A stretch of DNA of 64,000 nucleotides from a virus, in the IMG/VR virus record IMGVR_UViG_3300045431_000601, positions 1 through 64,000 of that record; one strand, given 5' to 3'. The notes beneath the pieces were generated by a model. That model saw only the letters and a program-made list of their open reading frames with translations, was not told the DNA's origin and did no database searches. Shown here one piece after another: positions 25,206 to 39,231 of this stretch (position 1 is the stretch's first letter; the number at the start of each line of letters is the position of its first letter). Made by a program: the position numbers and the translations under genes.

Positions 25206-27464
25206 TTATAATTTACACGCACCGGAAGAGCAGTCGCAGTCTTCCTTTTGATTTATTAATTGCTCCTTATCTCCGTCATCACTATTATTATAGTATAGAC
25301 TAATTAATCCTAGACTATAAGCGTACATTATTTCTTTCATTACTTTGGCGTCTGGTAAAACATTATTTTCATAATGAGAGTAATTATAGTATACATTAGT
25401 TGATATCGCCATGTCAATATATTTTTGTATAATTGCATTAACTTTTAACAATCCAGAATTATCTTTAAAATCATAAGCTAATTCATAATTATAATCATAC
25501 TTTCCTACTCCAGGAACTAGTACTGGAAGCTTGCCCATTTTGCTCATTTTATAAGTTATTAAACTTCGAATGGGTTCTACTCCATTTGTAGAAGATTGAA
25601 TAACAGAACTGCTCTCGCAAGGCATACAAGAAGATAGCGTAGAATGTCTTAGACCGTATTTTTTTATATCTTCTCTTAACTCTTCCCAATTTAAATTCAA
25701 TTTTCTTTTACAAATTTCATCTACTTTTTCTTTATAGGTATCTATTGGTAATAGCCCTTTAGAGTATTTGGTTCTATCAAATTTATCGCATTTACCTTTT
25801 TCTTTAGCTAATTGTAGACTTGATTTTAAAAGATAATATTGAAAATGCTCCATCCATTCATCTAATACTATTAATGTTTTATCAGAAGAATATTTAAGAT
25901 CATTTTTCGCTAAGTAAGCAGCTAGATTTGTTATGCCTATTCCCAGGCTTCTTCTTTTTTTAGCAAAATTTTCAGCAGCAATATTGAAGTAATCTTGTAA
26001 TTCAATAATTTCATCAAGAAATCTAACTGTAAGATCACAAGTCTTCTCTAAGTCTTGCCAATTTTTTATTTCTAACATATTAACGGCTGATAAAATACAC
26101 ATACCAATTTCAGCTTCTTTATCGTGGTAATCATTTAAAGGCACTGTTGGATGTATAACCTCCGTGCAAAGATTACTCATTGTTATCTTATCTAACCAAG
26201 CTCCATGAGTATTAGCATGATCGACATTAAGAATATATATTCTGCCTGTTTCAACTCTTTCTTTAATGATAAGAGAAAATAGTTTGCGAGCAGATATTTT
26301 CTTTTTAATTTTTAATTTTTTAGATTCACATTCTTTATAAATTTTATCAAAATCTTTTGTGCCCCACGCCTCATATAATTCTGGAACTTCTACTGTATTA
26401 AATAATGTTATTTCTTCATCTTTTAGCACTCTATCATAAAATAATTTACTCATACCAACCGTATAATCTAATTTACGAACACGATTATCATCTGTTCCAG
26501 CGTTATTTTTTAATACAACAATGTCTTCTATTTCGTAATGCCACCATTGAATATTGCATGTGGCACTACCACCTCTAAGGCCATTCTGCTGCCAAGCTTT
26601 TACGCTACTTTCATATATTTTTAAAAACGGGATAAGACCAGTATGAACTACTTCTCCATTTTTTATAGGAGAACCGATGGCTCTAATTTTACTAACATCA
26701 ATTCCAATTCCGCATCTATTTGCAGTAGCCATACTAACAGCTGTAGCACTTGCGGTGATGCTTTCTCGCGTATCGTTAACTCCAATTAAGCAACAACTTG
26801 CATAATTTTTGCTAGGAGTTCTTACTCCAGCCATAACAGGGGTTGGAAGATTGATTTTATGTTTACTTATTGCATCATAAAATTTTCTTATATAAGAGAG
26901 CCTTATGTCTTTAGGATAATTTATAAACCCGTAAACTGCTATTAAAATATAAGTGAATTGTGGAGTTTCGAATATGTTACCATTTGTTCTATTTTTAATT
27001 AAATATTTATCACATAATTGTTTTATGCCAGCATATGTAAAATTATAATCTCTTTCGTGATCTATGAATTCACCAATTTTATTAATTTCATCTTCTGTAT
27101 ATTTTTCTAATATGATAGGATCATATATTTTATTTTTTAATCCTTGATTAAGAAACTCTAATAGTCTTGGAGCATGCTTACCCTTCCAAACATCTTTTCT
27201 AAGTTGATAATTTAAAAGCCTACCAGCTACATATTGGTAATTAGGTCTCTCTACGGATATTAGATTCGCAGCAGAATCAATTAGTAATTTATGAATTTCT
27301 TTAGTAGAGATACCTTCGTTAATATTAATTTTAGCGTTAATTTCAATATCGGTTAAGCTTACATTAGATAAATCTTTAGTTGCCCATTCAATGACTCTAT
27401 GAATTTTTTCTATATTGAATTTTTCTGAAGATCCACTTCTTTTTTTTACATTAATATCCTTCAT
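25206..27464 (-). CDS. nrdA: class I ribonucleotide reductase, large subunit
   Basis: 752 residues. The N-terminal ATP-cone (RSGSSEKFNIEKIHRVIEWA) implies allosteric activity control. Catalytic elements: NYASCCLIG (first redox Cys), NLCTEVIHP (Asn-Cys-Glu radical site), SCMPCESSSVIQSSTNGVEP (second redox Cys and substrate loop), and a C-terminal CSSGACKL shuttle pair read by thioredoxin. It reduces ribonucleoside diphosphates for phage DNA synthesis together with NrdB and the thioredoxin at 9904. An ATGTAATATA string, a near match to the late motif, lies 20 bases before its start. Confidence 0.94.
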   Translation of the reverse strand: MKDINVKKRSGSSEKFNIEKIHRVIEWATKDLSNVSLTDIEINAKININEGISTKEIHKLLIDSAANLISVERPNYQYVAGRLLNYQLRKDVWKGKHAPRLLEFLNQGLKNKIYDPIILEKYTEDEINKIGEFIDHERDYNFTYAGIKQLCDKYLIKNRTNGNIFETPQFTYILIAVYGFINYPKDIRLSYIRKFYDAISKHKINLPTPVMAGVRTPSKNYASCCLIGVNDTRESITASATAVSMATANRCGIGIDVSKIRAIGSPIKNGEVVHTGLIPFLKIYESSVKAWQQNGLRGGSATCNIQWWHYEIEDIVVLKNNAGTDDNRVRKLDYTVGMSKLFYDRVLKDEEITLFNTVEVPELYEAWGTKDFDKIYKECESKKLKIKKKISARKLFSLIIKERVETGRIYILNVDHANTHGAWLDKITMSNLCTEVIHPTVPLNDYHDKEAEIGMCILSAVNMLEIKNWQDLEKTCDLTVRFLDEIIELQDYFNIAAENFAKKRRSLGIGITNLAAYLAKNDLKYSSDKTLIVLDEWMEHFQYYLLKSSLQLAKEKGKCDKFDRTKYSKGLLPIDTYKEKVDEICKRKLNLNWEELREDIKKYGLRHSTLSSCMPCESSSVIQSSTNGVEPIRSLITYKMSKMGKLPVLVPGVGKYDYNYELAYDFKDNSGLLKVNAIIQKYIDMAISTNVYYNYSHYENNVLPDAKVMKEIMYAYSLGLISLYYNNSDDGDKEQLINQKEDCDCSSGACKL
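25213..25218 (-). promoter_or_regulatory. GTGTAA motif before nrdB
   Basis: Leftward CGTGTAAAT ten bases before the nrdB ATG, embedded in the final codons of nrdA. The codons for the C-terminal Cys-Lys supply part of it, so chance is possible. Confidence 0.35.
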
Positions 27465-27539
27465 ACAAAGTTAAAAATATATTACATTAGTTTTTGTTCT
27501 AAGAATAGTTTATTTAAATAAGTTACTAACATTTTATAC

Positions 27540-27890
27540 ATATAGATATATTTAGTGTATCTCGTAAGATAAATTTAAACTTTTTCCCTGAGATCCTAAA
27601 GCGCAAGCTTTTCCCTTTAGAGGGGGTTGGATGGCATTTATACCAAACTTTTTCCCTTGAGTCCTAGAGAGTGTTGCCACTTTCTTTATCAACGCATTTT
27701 GCGGGTAGTTTCGCTCATCTTGATCGCGTTGATTCCCATAACTACTTTCCCAATGTTTTATTATTGGTTTAATGGTTGCAAAGCTTGCGAGAAGCAGAGC
27801 CATCATAGGTATAAAAACCGCCGTTTGACAAGGAGTACGACAAACCTTTTGCGATTACGATTGTTCGCTATGTTTTTATTATTTAGTATA
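27540..27890. other. unidentified structured element between nrdA and the GT11 gene
   Basis: About 500 bases separate the two divergent genes. Roughly 27540-27890 is visibly richer in G+C than its flanks and full of pairing. On the minus strand: ATCAACGC/GCGTTGAT (8 bp), CCAAT/ATTGG, and nested CTAAAG/CTTTAG with AAGC/GCTT. Two near-copies of AGGAxCTCAgGGAAAAAGTTT lie at about 27660 and 27590, which do not keep a common reading frame. A leftward frame (27552-27806, 84 codons) and a rightward one (27627-27893) are open but show no protein-like character. It is probably a structured RNA or a mobile-element remnant. I see no group I P7 core in it. Confidence 0.5.
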
Positions 27891-27937
27891 TAATACAAAG
27901 TTTTATTTAAAATGTAAAGTTTTTTTGTATAAATATT

Positions 27938-27966
27938 TTGACTTTTAAATAATATTATTTTATAAT
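27938..27966 (+). promoter_or_regulatory. sigma70-like promoter, leaderless
   Basis: TTGACT (27938-27943), 17 bases, TATAAT (27961-27966), seven bases to the ATG at 27974. One of the best matches in the window. Confidence 0.7.
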
Positions 27967-27973
27967 ATTAAAA

Positions 27974-32552
<4,579 letters not shown>

Positions 32553-32558
32553 TTACAC
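32553..32558 (-). promoter_or_regulatory. GTGTAA candidate late-promoter motif
   Basis: Leftward TATAGTGTAAAAC 18 bases before the ATG of the 1207-residue fibre gene. Confidence 0.5.
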
Positions 32559-32587
32559 TATACAGGTATATAATACAATTATATAAT
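32559..32587 (+). promoter_or_regulatory. weak sigma70-like promoter for the glycosyltransferase run
   Basis: TATACA (32559-32564), 17 bases, TATAAT (32582-32587), nine bases to the ATG at 32597. The -35 matches only four of six bases. Confidence 0.35.
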
Positions 32588-32596
32588 AATAAAAAA

Positions 32597-34045
32597 ATGG
32601 ATATTTATCTAGCATTATTCTATAACACTTATTTAGGATCAGAATATAAAAAGAACTTAGATAATTTTATTAATACCTATAAGAGTATAGGTATTAAAGA
32701 CGTATTTCTTTATACTGAAGAGAATTTGCCGCTTAAAAAAGAGCAAGAAGAATATTTTGAAAAATATAAACATAAAAGAGGATATGGATATTGGGCATGG
32801 AAACCAATAGTTATAAGAGAAAGCTTGGCTAGAATTAAAGATAAAGACGTAGTCTTGTATCATGACGCAGGGAGAGAGCCCTATCTATATAATATAAAAT
32901 ATAATATAAAACCATTGGTAGAAGAGGTAATAGAAAAATATGCTGGTATAGGCGTGCCTACTAGTCCATTTAAGCATATAGAATACTGCAAAAGAGATGC
33001 ATTTTATTATATGAAATGTGATGAGGAATTTTACTGGAACCTACCACAAGTATGCGCAACATGGAGCATATGGGAAAAAAATAGTCTTGTTTGGGATTTT
33101 GTTAATAACTGGCGTTACTATGCTTTTCATAAAAAAGAAATTATTACAGATGAACCAAATCAATCTGGGTTGGAAAATTTTAAACAATTTAAAGATCATA
33201 GACATGATCAAGCACTGCTAACTAATTTATTCTACTATTACAGTAGAATTCATAGAAAAATTAAACCACTCCCTCACGTTTGGGGATGGGAGAAAGATAT
33301 GAATAATCATCTTAGAAGATTTTATCCTCATATCAATAACAGAATAAAAAATGATATGCAGGTCGCGGCAATAACATTAAGATCAATTAAAGAAAGAGTA
33401 GAGAATGTTAAAGTTTTAAAAAATAAATTTGAAAAAATTAATTTAGAATTCAACACGATCCACGCAGTAGACAAAGCAAATTTAAGCGTTAGCGCAGATA
33501 TTCTAGGCAATAAAATAGTTAATTTTAATAATGCTCAAATAATTTATGACTCAAAAAAAGCTATAGAGAAACACGGTAGACACATTTCTAAAGGAGAAAT
33601 GGCTTGTATGCTATCTCATTTTCTTACTTGGAAAATTTTAGAACGATCTAATAAAAAATCATTTTTAATTATAGAAGACGATATTTTTTTAGAAGAGAAT
33701 GAGAACGAAGTTATAGATATTATAAATAATATTCCAGATTTTGATTCTTTTGATATATGTTATTTAAATGACAGACAAGAACATATTGTAAAAAAACAAA
33801 TAAACGAGTTTTACTATAAAATTGAAATAGATAAAAAGAAGGGATTATGGAGCCAGATGTTTAATGGCGCATACGGATATATTATAACTAAAAATGGAGT
33901 AAAAAAGTTACTTAAAACTTTTACTTTTTATTGTAATGCTGATGGATTTTTACATAGATGGATTTTTGAAGAAGATGTAACGGTTTTATCAACTTATCAA
34001 AAAATTATAAAACATCCTTATAATTTTTTAAGCGCAGTATCTTAA
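32597..34045 (+). CDS. two-domain glycosyltransferase with C-terminal GT25 domain
   Basis: 482 residues. The first 245 (MDIYLALFYNTYLGSEYKKN) contain GYGYWAWKPIVI and VVLYHDAGREPY, the acidic sugar-nucleotide site of a separate GT-A-type domain. From about residue 252 a GT25 domain follows: AITLRSIKERVENV, KGEMACMLSHFLTWKIL and FLIIEDDIFLEEN, with the closing WSQMFNGAYGYIITKNG. GT25 includes the procollagen galactosyltransferases of animals. This gene is divergent from, and only 62 bases away from, the collagen-like fibre gene. Two domains in one chain suggest two sequential sugar additions. It overlaps the next gene by one base. Confidence 0.8.
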   Translation: MDIYLALFYNTYLGSEYKKNLDNFINTYKSIGIKDVFLYTEENLPLKKEQEEYFEKYKHKRGYGYWAWKPIVIRESLARIKDKDVVLYHDAGREPYLYNIKYNIKPLVEEVIEKYAGIGVPTSPFKHIEYCKRDAFYYMKCDEEFYWNLPQVCATWSIWEKNSLVWDFVNNWRYYAFHKKEIITDEPNQSGLENFKQFKDHRHDQALLTNLFYYYSRIHRKIKPLPHVWGWEKDMNNHLRRFYPHINNRIKNDMQVAAITLRSIKERVENVKVLKNKFEKINLEFNTIHAVDKANLSVSADILGNKIVNFNNAQIIYDSKKAIEKHGRHISKGEMACMLSHFLTWKILERSNKKSFLIIEDDIFLEENENEVIDIINNIPDFDSFDICYLNDRQEHIVKKQINEFYYKIEIDKKKGLWSQMFNGAYGYIITKNGVKKLLKTFTFYCNADGFLHRWIFEEDVTVLSTYQKIIKHPYNFLSAVS

Positions 34046-35718
34046 TGAGAAAAATTTTCTTTTTAAATCCAGAAAATCATTTAGATTTTTATCATCCTAG
34101 GAATTATAAAGATCATTTAAAACTTACGAATTCAATTGGTTCAATTCAAGAGATAAGTAAAGAATTTAGTCTTCATTTTTACTGGAAAAACTTTAATATA
34201 GAATTCAATAAAAAGCACGCTTTATCTTTGAAAAGTGCAATCATTAGCCAAAATCTTTCTAAATGTAAAATAAAGTTGTGGTCAGACAAAGACATAACTA
34301 AAAACGAACATTTAAAGCCTCTTTTAAAATATATCGATTTTGAAATATGGGATATGGAAAAACAATTGAGATATTTTGGATTAGAAAAACTTTTAGAGCC
34401 ATTAGAAAAAGATTTTGGATGGTTAACTAGCGATATTTTTAGAATATTATGTCTTGGTTTATATGGAGGCATATATATAGACTTAGACAATTTTATATTA
34501 AAAGATTTATCCCCCTTGTCTGATTATGAATTTTCTTATTACGGCGGCACTCCACCAGAAATTCATCAATGGATAGGGGTAATGGGTATGGATAAAAATA
34601 GCATTTTTTTTAATAAATTACTTTATAATATTAAAAATTTAGAAATCATTCGTCCAAACGCAGAAGATTTAGGAAGATTTTTATTATTAAAGACGCGAAA
34701 TAATTTTAAAGAATATTCTATATTTCCTACAATATGGTTCGATGAAGATTTTGTAAACGGAGCGCTTCATCCAGAAGGTTTTAGCTTTACTAATAATTTT
34801 AAAAAAAATAAAAATAAATTTATAAATCCTACAGTTTTTACTTGGCATTGGCATAATCATTGGGATATCAGAGAAGAGCATGGTAGTAAATTTTTTGATT
34901 ATAAAGAAAGAACAGAAAAGCTTTTTAATGATAAGTTTAACAATATTAATTTTGTATTTTTTCCTAGGGTCAATAAAAAGATATACTGTTGGTGGCTTAA
35001 CAAAACAGAAATGAATCCAATTAGAAAAATTGGATACGAATCTATTGTTAAAAACTCTGGAGTGGAAGTTGAATTAATTACGTTAGATAATTTAAATAAG
35101 TATATTTTAAAAGACCATCCTCTGCACGAAGGCTTTCAATATCTTTCTGCAGTACATAAATCAGATTATTTAAGATCTTATTTTATGCATTTTTATGGGG
35201 GAGGACATTGTGATATTAAGCAATTAAAGTATTCTTGGGCTGAATCTTTTGAAAAATTAGAAAGACATTCAGACAAGATAGGTATTACTTCTTCAGCAGT
35301 ACATGGATCGTATATTAATAATCCAAATCTAAATCAATTTTTAAACAAAAACCTTCACAAATTAACAGCAAAAAATGTCTTTATTTTTAAGAAAAACACA
35401 AGCTTTACATTAGAATGGTATAAAACCACTCAAATGATTATGGACAGTATCTTAGAAAATTTAAAAAAATATCCCGCTCAATACAATAGGGATAGAAAAC
35501 TCTCTGAATACGGCAGGAATGGAACAATAGCTGACTTTGGACCAAAAGGACAAAGCTTTTTTAGAGAGGATTATTTCTATCCTTTAGGATGGGAAGAGCT
35601 GCACGCAGATTTTTTTTACCCTTTAATTTATAAATATAGAGATCAAATTTTATTAGGACTGCCTCAACAAGAGTTACATTTAGATTATGGAGGCGAAGTA
35701 ACAAAAGAAACATTATAG
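34045..35718 (+). CDS. two-domain DXD glycosyltransferase (GT32-like)
   Basis: 557 residues. Domain 1 (about residues 40-280): SAIISQNLSKCKIKLWSDKD then DIFRILCLGLYGGIYIDLDN, the classic Gly-rich loop and DxD of sugar-binding-region GT32 enzymes. Domain 2 (about 305-557): KIYCWWLNKTEMNP, then KSDYLRSYFMHFYGGGHCDI, a capsular-polysaccharide-type version of the same fold with a changed DxD. Two transferase domains in one chain repeat the pattern of the upstream gene, which it overlaps by one base. Soluble, with no signal peptide. Confidence 0.82.
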   Translation: MRKIFFLNPENHLDFYHPRNYKDHLKLTNSIGSIQEISKEFSLHFYWKNFNIEFNKKHALSLKSAIISQNLSKCKIKLWSDKDITKNEHLKPLLKYIDFEIWDMEKQLRYFGLEKLLEPLEKDFGWLTSDIFRILCLGLYGGIYIDLDNFILKDLSPLSDYEFSYYGGTPPEIHQWIGVMGMDKNSIFFNKLLYNIKNLEIIRPNAEDLGRFLLLKTRNNFKEYSIFPTIWFDEDFVNGALHPEGFSFTNNFKKNKNKFINPTVFTWHWHNHWDIREEHGSKFFDYKERTEKLFNDKFNNINFVFFPRVNKKIYCWWLNKTEMNPIRKIGYESIVKNSGVEVELITLDNLNKYILKDHPLHEGFQYLSAVHKSDYLRSYFMHFYGGGHCDIKQLKYSWAESFEKLERHSDKIGITSSAVHGSYINNPNLNQFLNKNLHKLTAKNVFIFKKNTSFTLEWYKTTQMIMDSILENLKKYPAQYNRDRKLSEYGRNGTIADFGPKGQSFFREDYFYPLGWEELHADFFYPLIYKYRDQILLGLPQQELHLDYGGEVTKETL

Positions 35719-35746
35719 GTTCTTGGTGTTTTTTATATAATAATTT

Positions 35747-36721
35747 ATGACAAATAAAAAAGCTTTAGTTTTTGGGGCCGGAGGATTTATTGGTACTAAT
35801 TTAGTTAAATATTTAAAAAATAAAAATTACTATGTTATTGGTGCAGATAAAAAATATTCAGAATTCGAAAGCACAAAAGCAGATGAATTTTTAATAGGTG
35901 ATTTAACAGAATATTCATTTGTCAAATTTTGCATCAGAGAGGAGATAGATGAGTTATATCAATTAGCAGCAGATATGGGTGGAGCTGGATATATATTTTC
36001 AAAACTTAATGATGCAAATGTAATGACAAATTCTGCGCTGATTAATTTAAATACCGCTAAAGAATCTGTTATTAAAAAAGTTAAAAAAGTTTTTTTTAGT
36101 TCTTCGGCTTGTATTTATCCAGAACATAATCAATTAGATCCAAATAACCCAAACTGCTCAGAGGAGTCTGCGTATCCCGCTGCCCCAGATAGTGAATACG
36201 GATGGGAGAAGTTGTTTTCTGAAAGGTTGTATTTATCTTACAATCGTAATCACGGCTTAGATATAAGAATAGGAAGATTCCATAATATATTTGGCCCACA
36301 AGGAACATATAAAGGAGGAAAAGAAAAAGCTCCCGCAGCGTTATGCAGAAAAATAGTAGAAGCTAAAGACGGCGGAAGTATAGAGATTTGGGGAGATGGA
36401 AAGCAAACCAGATCATTCTTATATATAGACGAATGCTTAGAAGCAGTAGAAAGATTAATGAATTCAAATTATATCTATCCAATTAATATTGGTTCTGATG
36501 AAATGGTTACCATAAATGATCTAGCGCAAAAAATAATATCTATAGCAAATAAAAAAATTAGTTTAAATCATATAGATGGTCCATTAGGAGTAAGAGGAAG
36601 AAATTCTGATAATAAATTAATTAAAGAAAAATTGAATTGGGCACCAAATCAAAAATTAGAAGATGGTTTATCTAAAACATACCAATGGATTAAAAAACAG
36701 GTAGAAAATGCCCCAGTATAA
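35747..36721 (+). CDS. GDP-mannose 3,5-epimerase-like NAD-dependent enzyme
   Basis: 324 residues of the extended SDR family. GAGGFIGTNLVKYL is the NAD-binding turn. AADMGGAGYIFS is characteristic of GDP-mannose 3,5-epimerase, as are SSSACIYPEHNQLDP, EYGWEKLFSERLY (Tyr-x3-Lys), RIGRFHNIFGPQGTYKGG with KAPAALCRK, GDGKQTRSFLYIDEC and NIGSDEMVTIND. The enzyme makes GDP-L-galactose and GDP-L-gulose from GDP-mannose. A GDP-fucose synthase is less likely because the MGG-type loop and KGGKEKAPAA are epimerase features. It overlaps the following GT2 gene by 14 bases. Confidence 0.82.
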   Translation: MTNKKALVFGAGGFIGTNLVKYLKNKNYYVIGADKKYSEFESTKADEFLIGDLTEYSFVKFCIREEIDELYQLAADMGGAGYIFSKLNDANVMTNSALINLNTAKESVIKKVKKVFFSSSACIYPEHNQLDPNNPNCSEESAYPAAPDSEYGWEKLFSERLYLSYNRNHGLDIRIGRFHNIFGPQGTYKGGKEKAPAALCRKIVEAKDGGSIEIWGDGKQTRSFLYIDECLEAVERLMNSNYIYPINIGSDEMVTINDLAQKIISIANKKISLNHIDGPLGVRGRNSDNKLIKEKLNWAPNQKLEDGLSKTYQWIKKQVENAPV

Positions 36722-37439
36722 AATATCTAGCTTTTGTTCTTTTTATAATAATGAGTTTTTTATAGAAGGATATTTAGAAAACGTGCTTGAACAGACTATG
36801 TTCAAAGAAATAGAGTTTGTTTTTCTGGATTGTAATTCCGCTCAAAACGAAAAAAAATATATTATTCCTTTAACAAAAAAATATTCAAATATATTGTATT
36901 ATAAGTTAGATAAAGATCCTGGTTTATTTGCCGGATGGAATTACGCTATAAAAAAATGCAACGCAAATCTTATATCAAATTGGAATACAGACGATAGAAG
37001 ATCAAAAGAAGGTTTTGAAATTCTATATAAAGCTTTTGAAAAAGATACGGATTTAGATGTAGCTTATGGAATAACTTATATATCTAGAAAACCAAACGAG
37101 AAATATTCCGATAATCAATTCAAAGAAGTTTACCCTTTTTTACCTCATAGTTTTGAGAATCTTATTGCAAATAATTCCCCACATTGTATGCCTTTATGGA
37201 AAAAATCTATACATGATAAATATGGATATTTTGATGAAACATACAAAGCATGTTCTGATGGAGATATGTGGCTTAAAGCTTGCGTAGGTGGAGCTAAAAT
37301 AAAACTAGTAAATCATCCCGTTGGATTATATTATCTGAATCCGAAAGGAAATTCTACTGATCAAGAAAGAATGGAAGAGCTTATAAACGAAGTGAAGTCT
37401 ATGAGAAAAAAGTATGCATTTTATAAAAAATCCATATAA
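36708..37439 (+). CDS. GT2-family glycosyltransferase
   Basis: 243 residues. GT-A fold: ISSFCSFYNNEFFIEGYLEN strand-helix, EIEFVFLDCNS, LFAGWNYAIKKC, and NWNTDDRRSKEGFE, where the acidic pair takes the place of the DxD. CSDGDMWLKACVGG carries the acceptor-side acidic residues. It is an inverting transferase working in the cytoplasm. It is embedded in the GDP-sugar cluster, so it may use GDP-mannose or a derivative, but the donor cannot be read from sequence. Confidence 0.8.
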   Translation: MPQYKISSFCSFYNNEFFIEGYLENVLEQTMFKEIEFVFLDCNSAQNEKKYIIPLTKKYSNILYYKLDKDPGLFAGWNYAIKKCNANLISNWNTDDRRSKEGFEILYKAFEKDTDLDVAYGITYISRKPNEKYSDNQFKEVYPFLPHSFENLIANNSPHCMPLWKKSIHDKYGYFDETYKACSDGDMWLKACVGGAKIKLVNHPVGLYYLNPKGNSTDQERMEELINEVKSMRKKYAFYKKSI

Positions 37440-37448
37440 TCTTTATAT

Positions 37449-38117
37449 ATGGGAAAAAAAATAATATCATTTTCTCTTTGGGGCGATAAGCCTAGATACT
37501 GTGTAGGAGCAGTAAAAAACGCGAAATTAGCCAAGGAAATATATCCAGAGTGGATAGCTAGATTTTATATACATAAAAACGTAAACGAAGAGATTATTAA
37601 ACAAGTAAGGAATGAAAATGCGGAAGTTATTATAATGGAAGAATCAGAAGATTGGCGAGCAATGATGTGGAGATACTTAGTCGTTAAAGACCAAGAAGTA
37701 GACATTTTTATAAGTCGAGATGCCGACTCAAGGTTAGACGCAAGAGAAATGCGAGCCGTAAAAGAGTGGGAATCAAGCGACAAGATTTATCATATAATGA
37801 GAGACCATCCTTATCATGGATTTCCCATACTAGGAGGAATGTTTGGTTCAAAAAAAGAAGGATTCAAAACTATAAAAAACTCAATAGATATTGGCAAATT
37901 TGAAAATAATTATGGTACAGATTATTTATTTTTTGAACAGATCTTGTATCCAAGGATTAGAAATAATAGTCTTGTTCATGATGAATTTTTTGAAAAAAAA
38001 CCTTTTCCAACTTTAAGAATAAATTATCAATTTGTCGGTCAAATTTTTAACGAACACGACCAACCAAACGATACTGGCAGAAAAGCAATTATAAAATATT
38101 TTGAAAATTTAAAATGA
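37449..38117 (+). CDS. GT-A-type glycosyltransferase with RDADSR motif
   Basis: 222 residues. KKIISFSLWGDKPRYCVGAV opens the fold. FISRDADSRLDAREMRAV supplies the D-x-D site, and YHIMRDHPYHGFPILGGMFG follows. Proteins of this pattern turn up in capsular loci and in viruses, with unknown donors. It overlaps the GDP-mannose dehydratase gene by four bases (ATGA), so the two are coupled. A TATAAT lies eight bases before the ATG but without a convincing -35. Confidence 0.7.
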   Translation: MGKKIISFSLWGDKPRYCVGAVKNAKLAKEIYPEWIARFYIHKNVNEEIIKQVRNENAEVIIMEESEDWRAMMWRYLVVKDQEVDIFISRDADSRLDAREMRAVKEWESSDKIYHIMRDHPYHGFPILGGMFGSKKEGFKTIKNSIDIGKFENNYGTDYLFFEQILYPRIRNNSLVHDEFFEKKPFPTLRINYQFVGQIFNEHDQPNDTGRKAIIKYFENLK

Positions 38118-39163
38118 AAAAATGTATAGTTACTGGAGTTACGGGCCAAGATGGCTCCTACATGGTAGATTTTTTAATAAAAAATACTGATATGCTTATT
38201 TATGGTATGCGCAGAAGATCTTCTAACCCTAATTTTAAAAATATAGAACAGCACATAAATAATCCTAGATTTAAAACTATAATTGGAGATTTATCTGATA
38301 GCAATTCTATCGATGAAATTGTTAAAGAAATAGAACCAGATTATTTTATTAATTTTGCTGCGCAATCTTTTGTGGGTTCGAGTTGGCATATACCATTACA
38401 AACATTTGATACTGTAGCTTTAGGAACGTTAAGATGCCTAGAAGCTATAAGAAAATATTCGCCCCAATGTAGATTTTATTCCGCTGGATCTAGCGAAGAA
38501 ATGGGCAATGTTTTATATTCGCCTCAAGACTTAAAACACCCAATTAGACCGAGAAGTCCATATGGAGCAGCAAAAGCTTCAGCTAGACATATAACAAAAG
38601 TGTATAGAGAGTCGTATAATCTTTTTGCAATTCATTCGATATTGTATAATCACGAAAGCGAAAGAAGAGGGGAAGAATTTGTGACGAGAAAGATCACTAA
38701 AGGCGCAGCAAGAATAGCCAAAGCGATAAGCGAAAAGAAAGAATTTGATCCAATATATTTAGGAAATCTAGAAGCCAAAAGAGATTGGAGCCATGCGGAA
38801 GATTTTATTGAAGGCATTTGGCTCATGCTAAACCAAAAAGAACCGAAAGAATATATTTTATCTTCGGGAGAAACACACTCTGTAAAAGAATTTGTAACAA
38901 AATCTTTTAGTTTTGCTGGAATAAAAGAAACCATTTGGAGAGGAGAAGGAAAAAGTTTAGAGCTAGTACTGCCAGATTATTTAGTAATTGAGGGGTACGT
39001 CAAATCAAAAGTTCTAGTTCAGACAAAAAATGAATTTTATAGGCCAGCAGAAGTCGATCTTTTATTAGGAGACTCTAAAGAGGCTAGAGAAGAGTTGAAT
39101 TGGAGTCCAAAAAATTCTTTTGAAAAGCTAGCGCAAAGAATGGTATTAAAAGACCTAGAATAA
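38114..39163 (+). CDS. gmd: GDP-mannose 4,6-dehydratase
   Basis: 349 residues. TGVTGQDGSYMVDFL is the NADP-binding turn, and YGMRRRSSNPNFKNI is the family Arg-rich loop. NFAAQSFVGSSW, SAGSSEEMGNV (catalytic Ser/Thr-Glu), YGAAKASA (Tyr-x3-Lys) and YNHESERRGEEFVTRKITKG with NLEAKRDWSHAEDFI are diagnostic. It converts GDP-mannose to GDP-4-keto-6-deoxymannose, the branch point to GDP-fucose, rhamnose and perosamine. No GDP-fucose synthase is in the window, so the next step must come from the host or elsewhere in the phage. Confidence 0.9.
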   Translation: MKKCIVTGVTGQDGSYMVDFLIKNTDMLIYGMRRRSSNPNFKNIEQHINNPRFKTIIGDLSDSNSIDEIVKEIEPDYFINFAAQSFVGSSWHIPLQTFDTVALGTLRCLEAIRKYSPQCRFYSAGSSEEMGNVLYSPQDLKHPIRPRSPYGAAKASARHITKVYRESYNLFAIHSILYNHESERRGEEFVTRKITKGAARIAKAISEKKEFDPIYLGNLEAKRDWSHAEDFIEGIWLMLNQKEPKEYILSSGETHSVKEFVTKSFSFAGIKETIWRGEGKSLELVLPDYLVIEGYVKSKVLVQTKNEFYRPAEVDLLLGDSKEAREELNWSPKNSFEKLAQRMVLKDLE

Positions 39164-39196
39164 TAAAAGAAATTTTAAATAGACTAAATATAAAAA

Positions 39197-39225
39197 TTGA
39201 CAAATTTATAAATTTAGTTTTAAAT
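39197..39225 (+). promoter_or_regulatory. sigma70-like promoter with leaderless GTG start
   Basis: TTGACA (39197-39202), 17 bases, TTAAAT (39220-39225), six bases to the GTG at 39232. It heads the replication/recombination run. Confidence 0.55.
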
Positions 39226-39231
39226 TATTAG

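Noticed and set aside
27552-27893. 84- and 88-codon frames in the nrdA upstream region
   Set aside because: The internal DNA repeats do not preserve either frame, and the base pairing suggests RNA. Kept only as part of the structured element.
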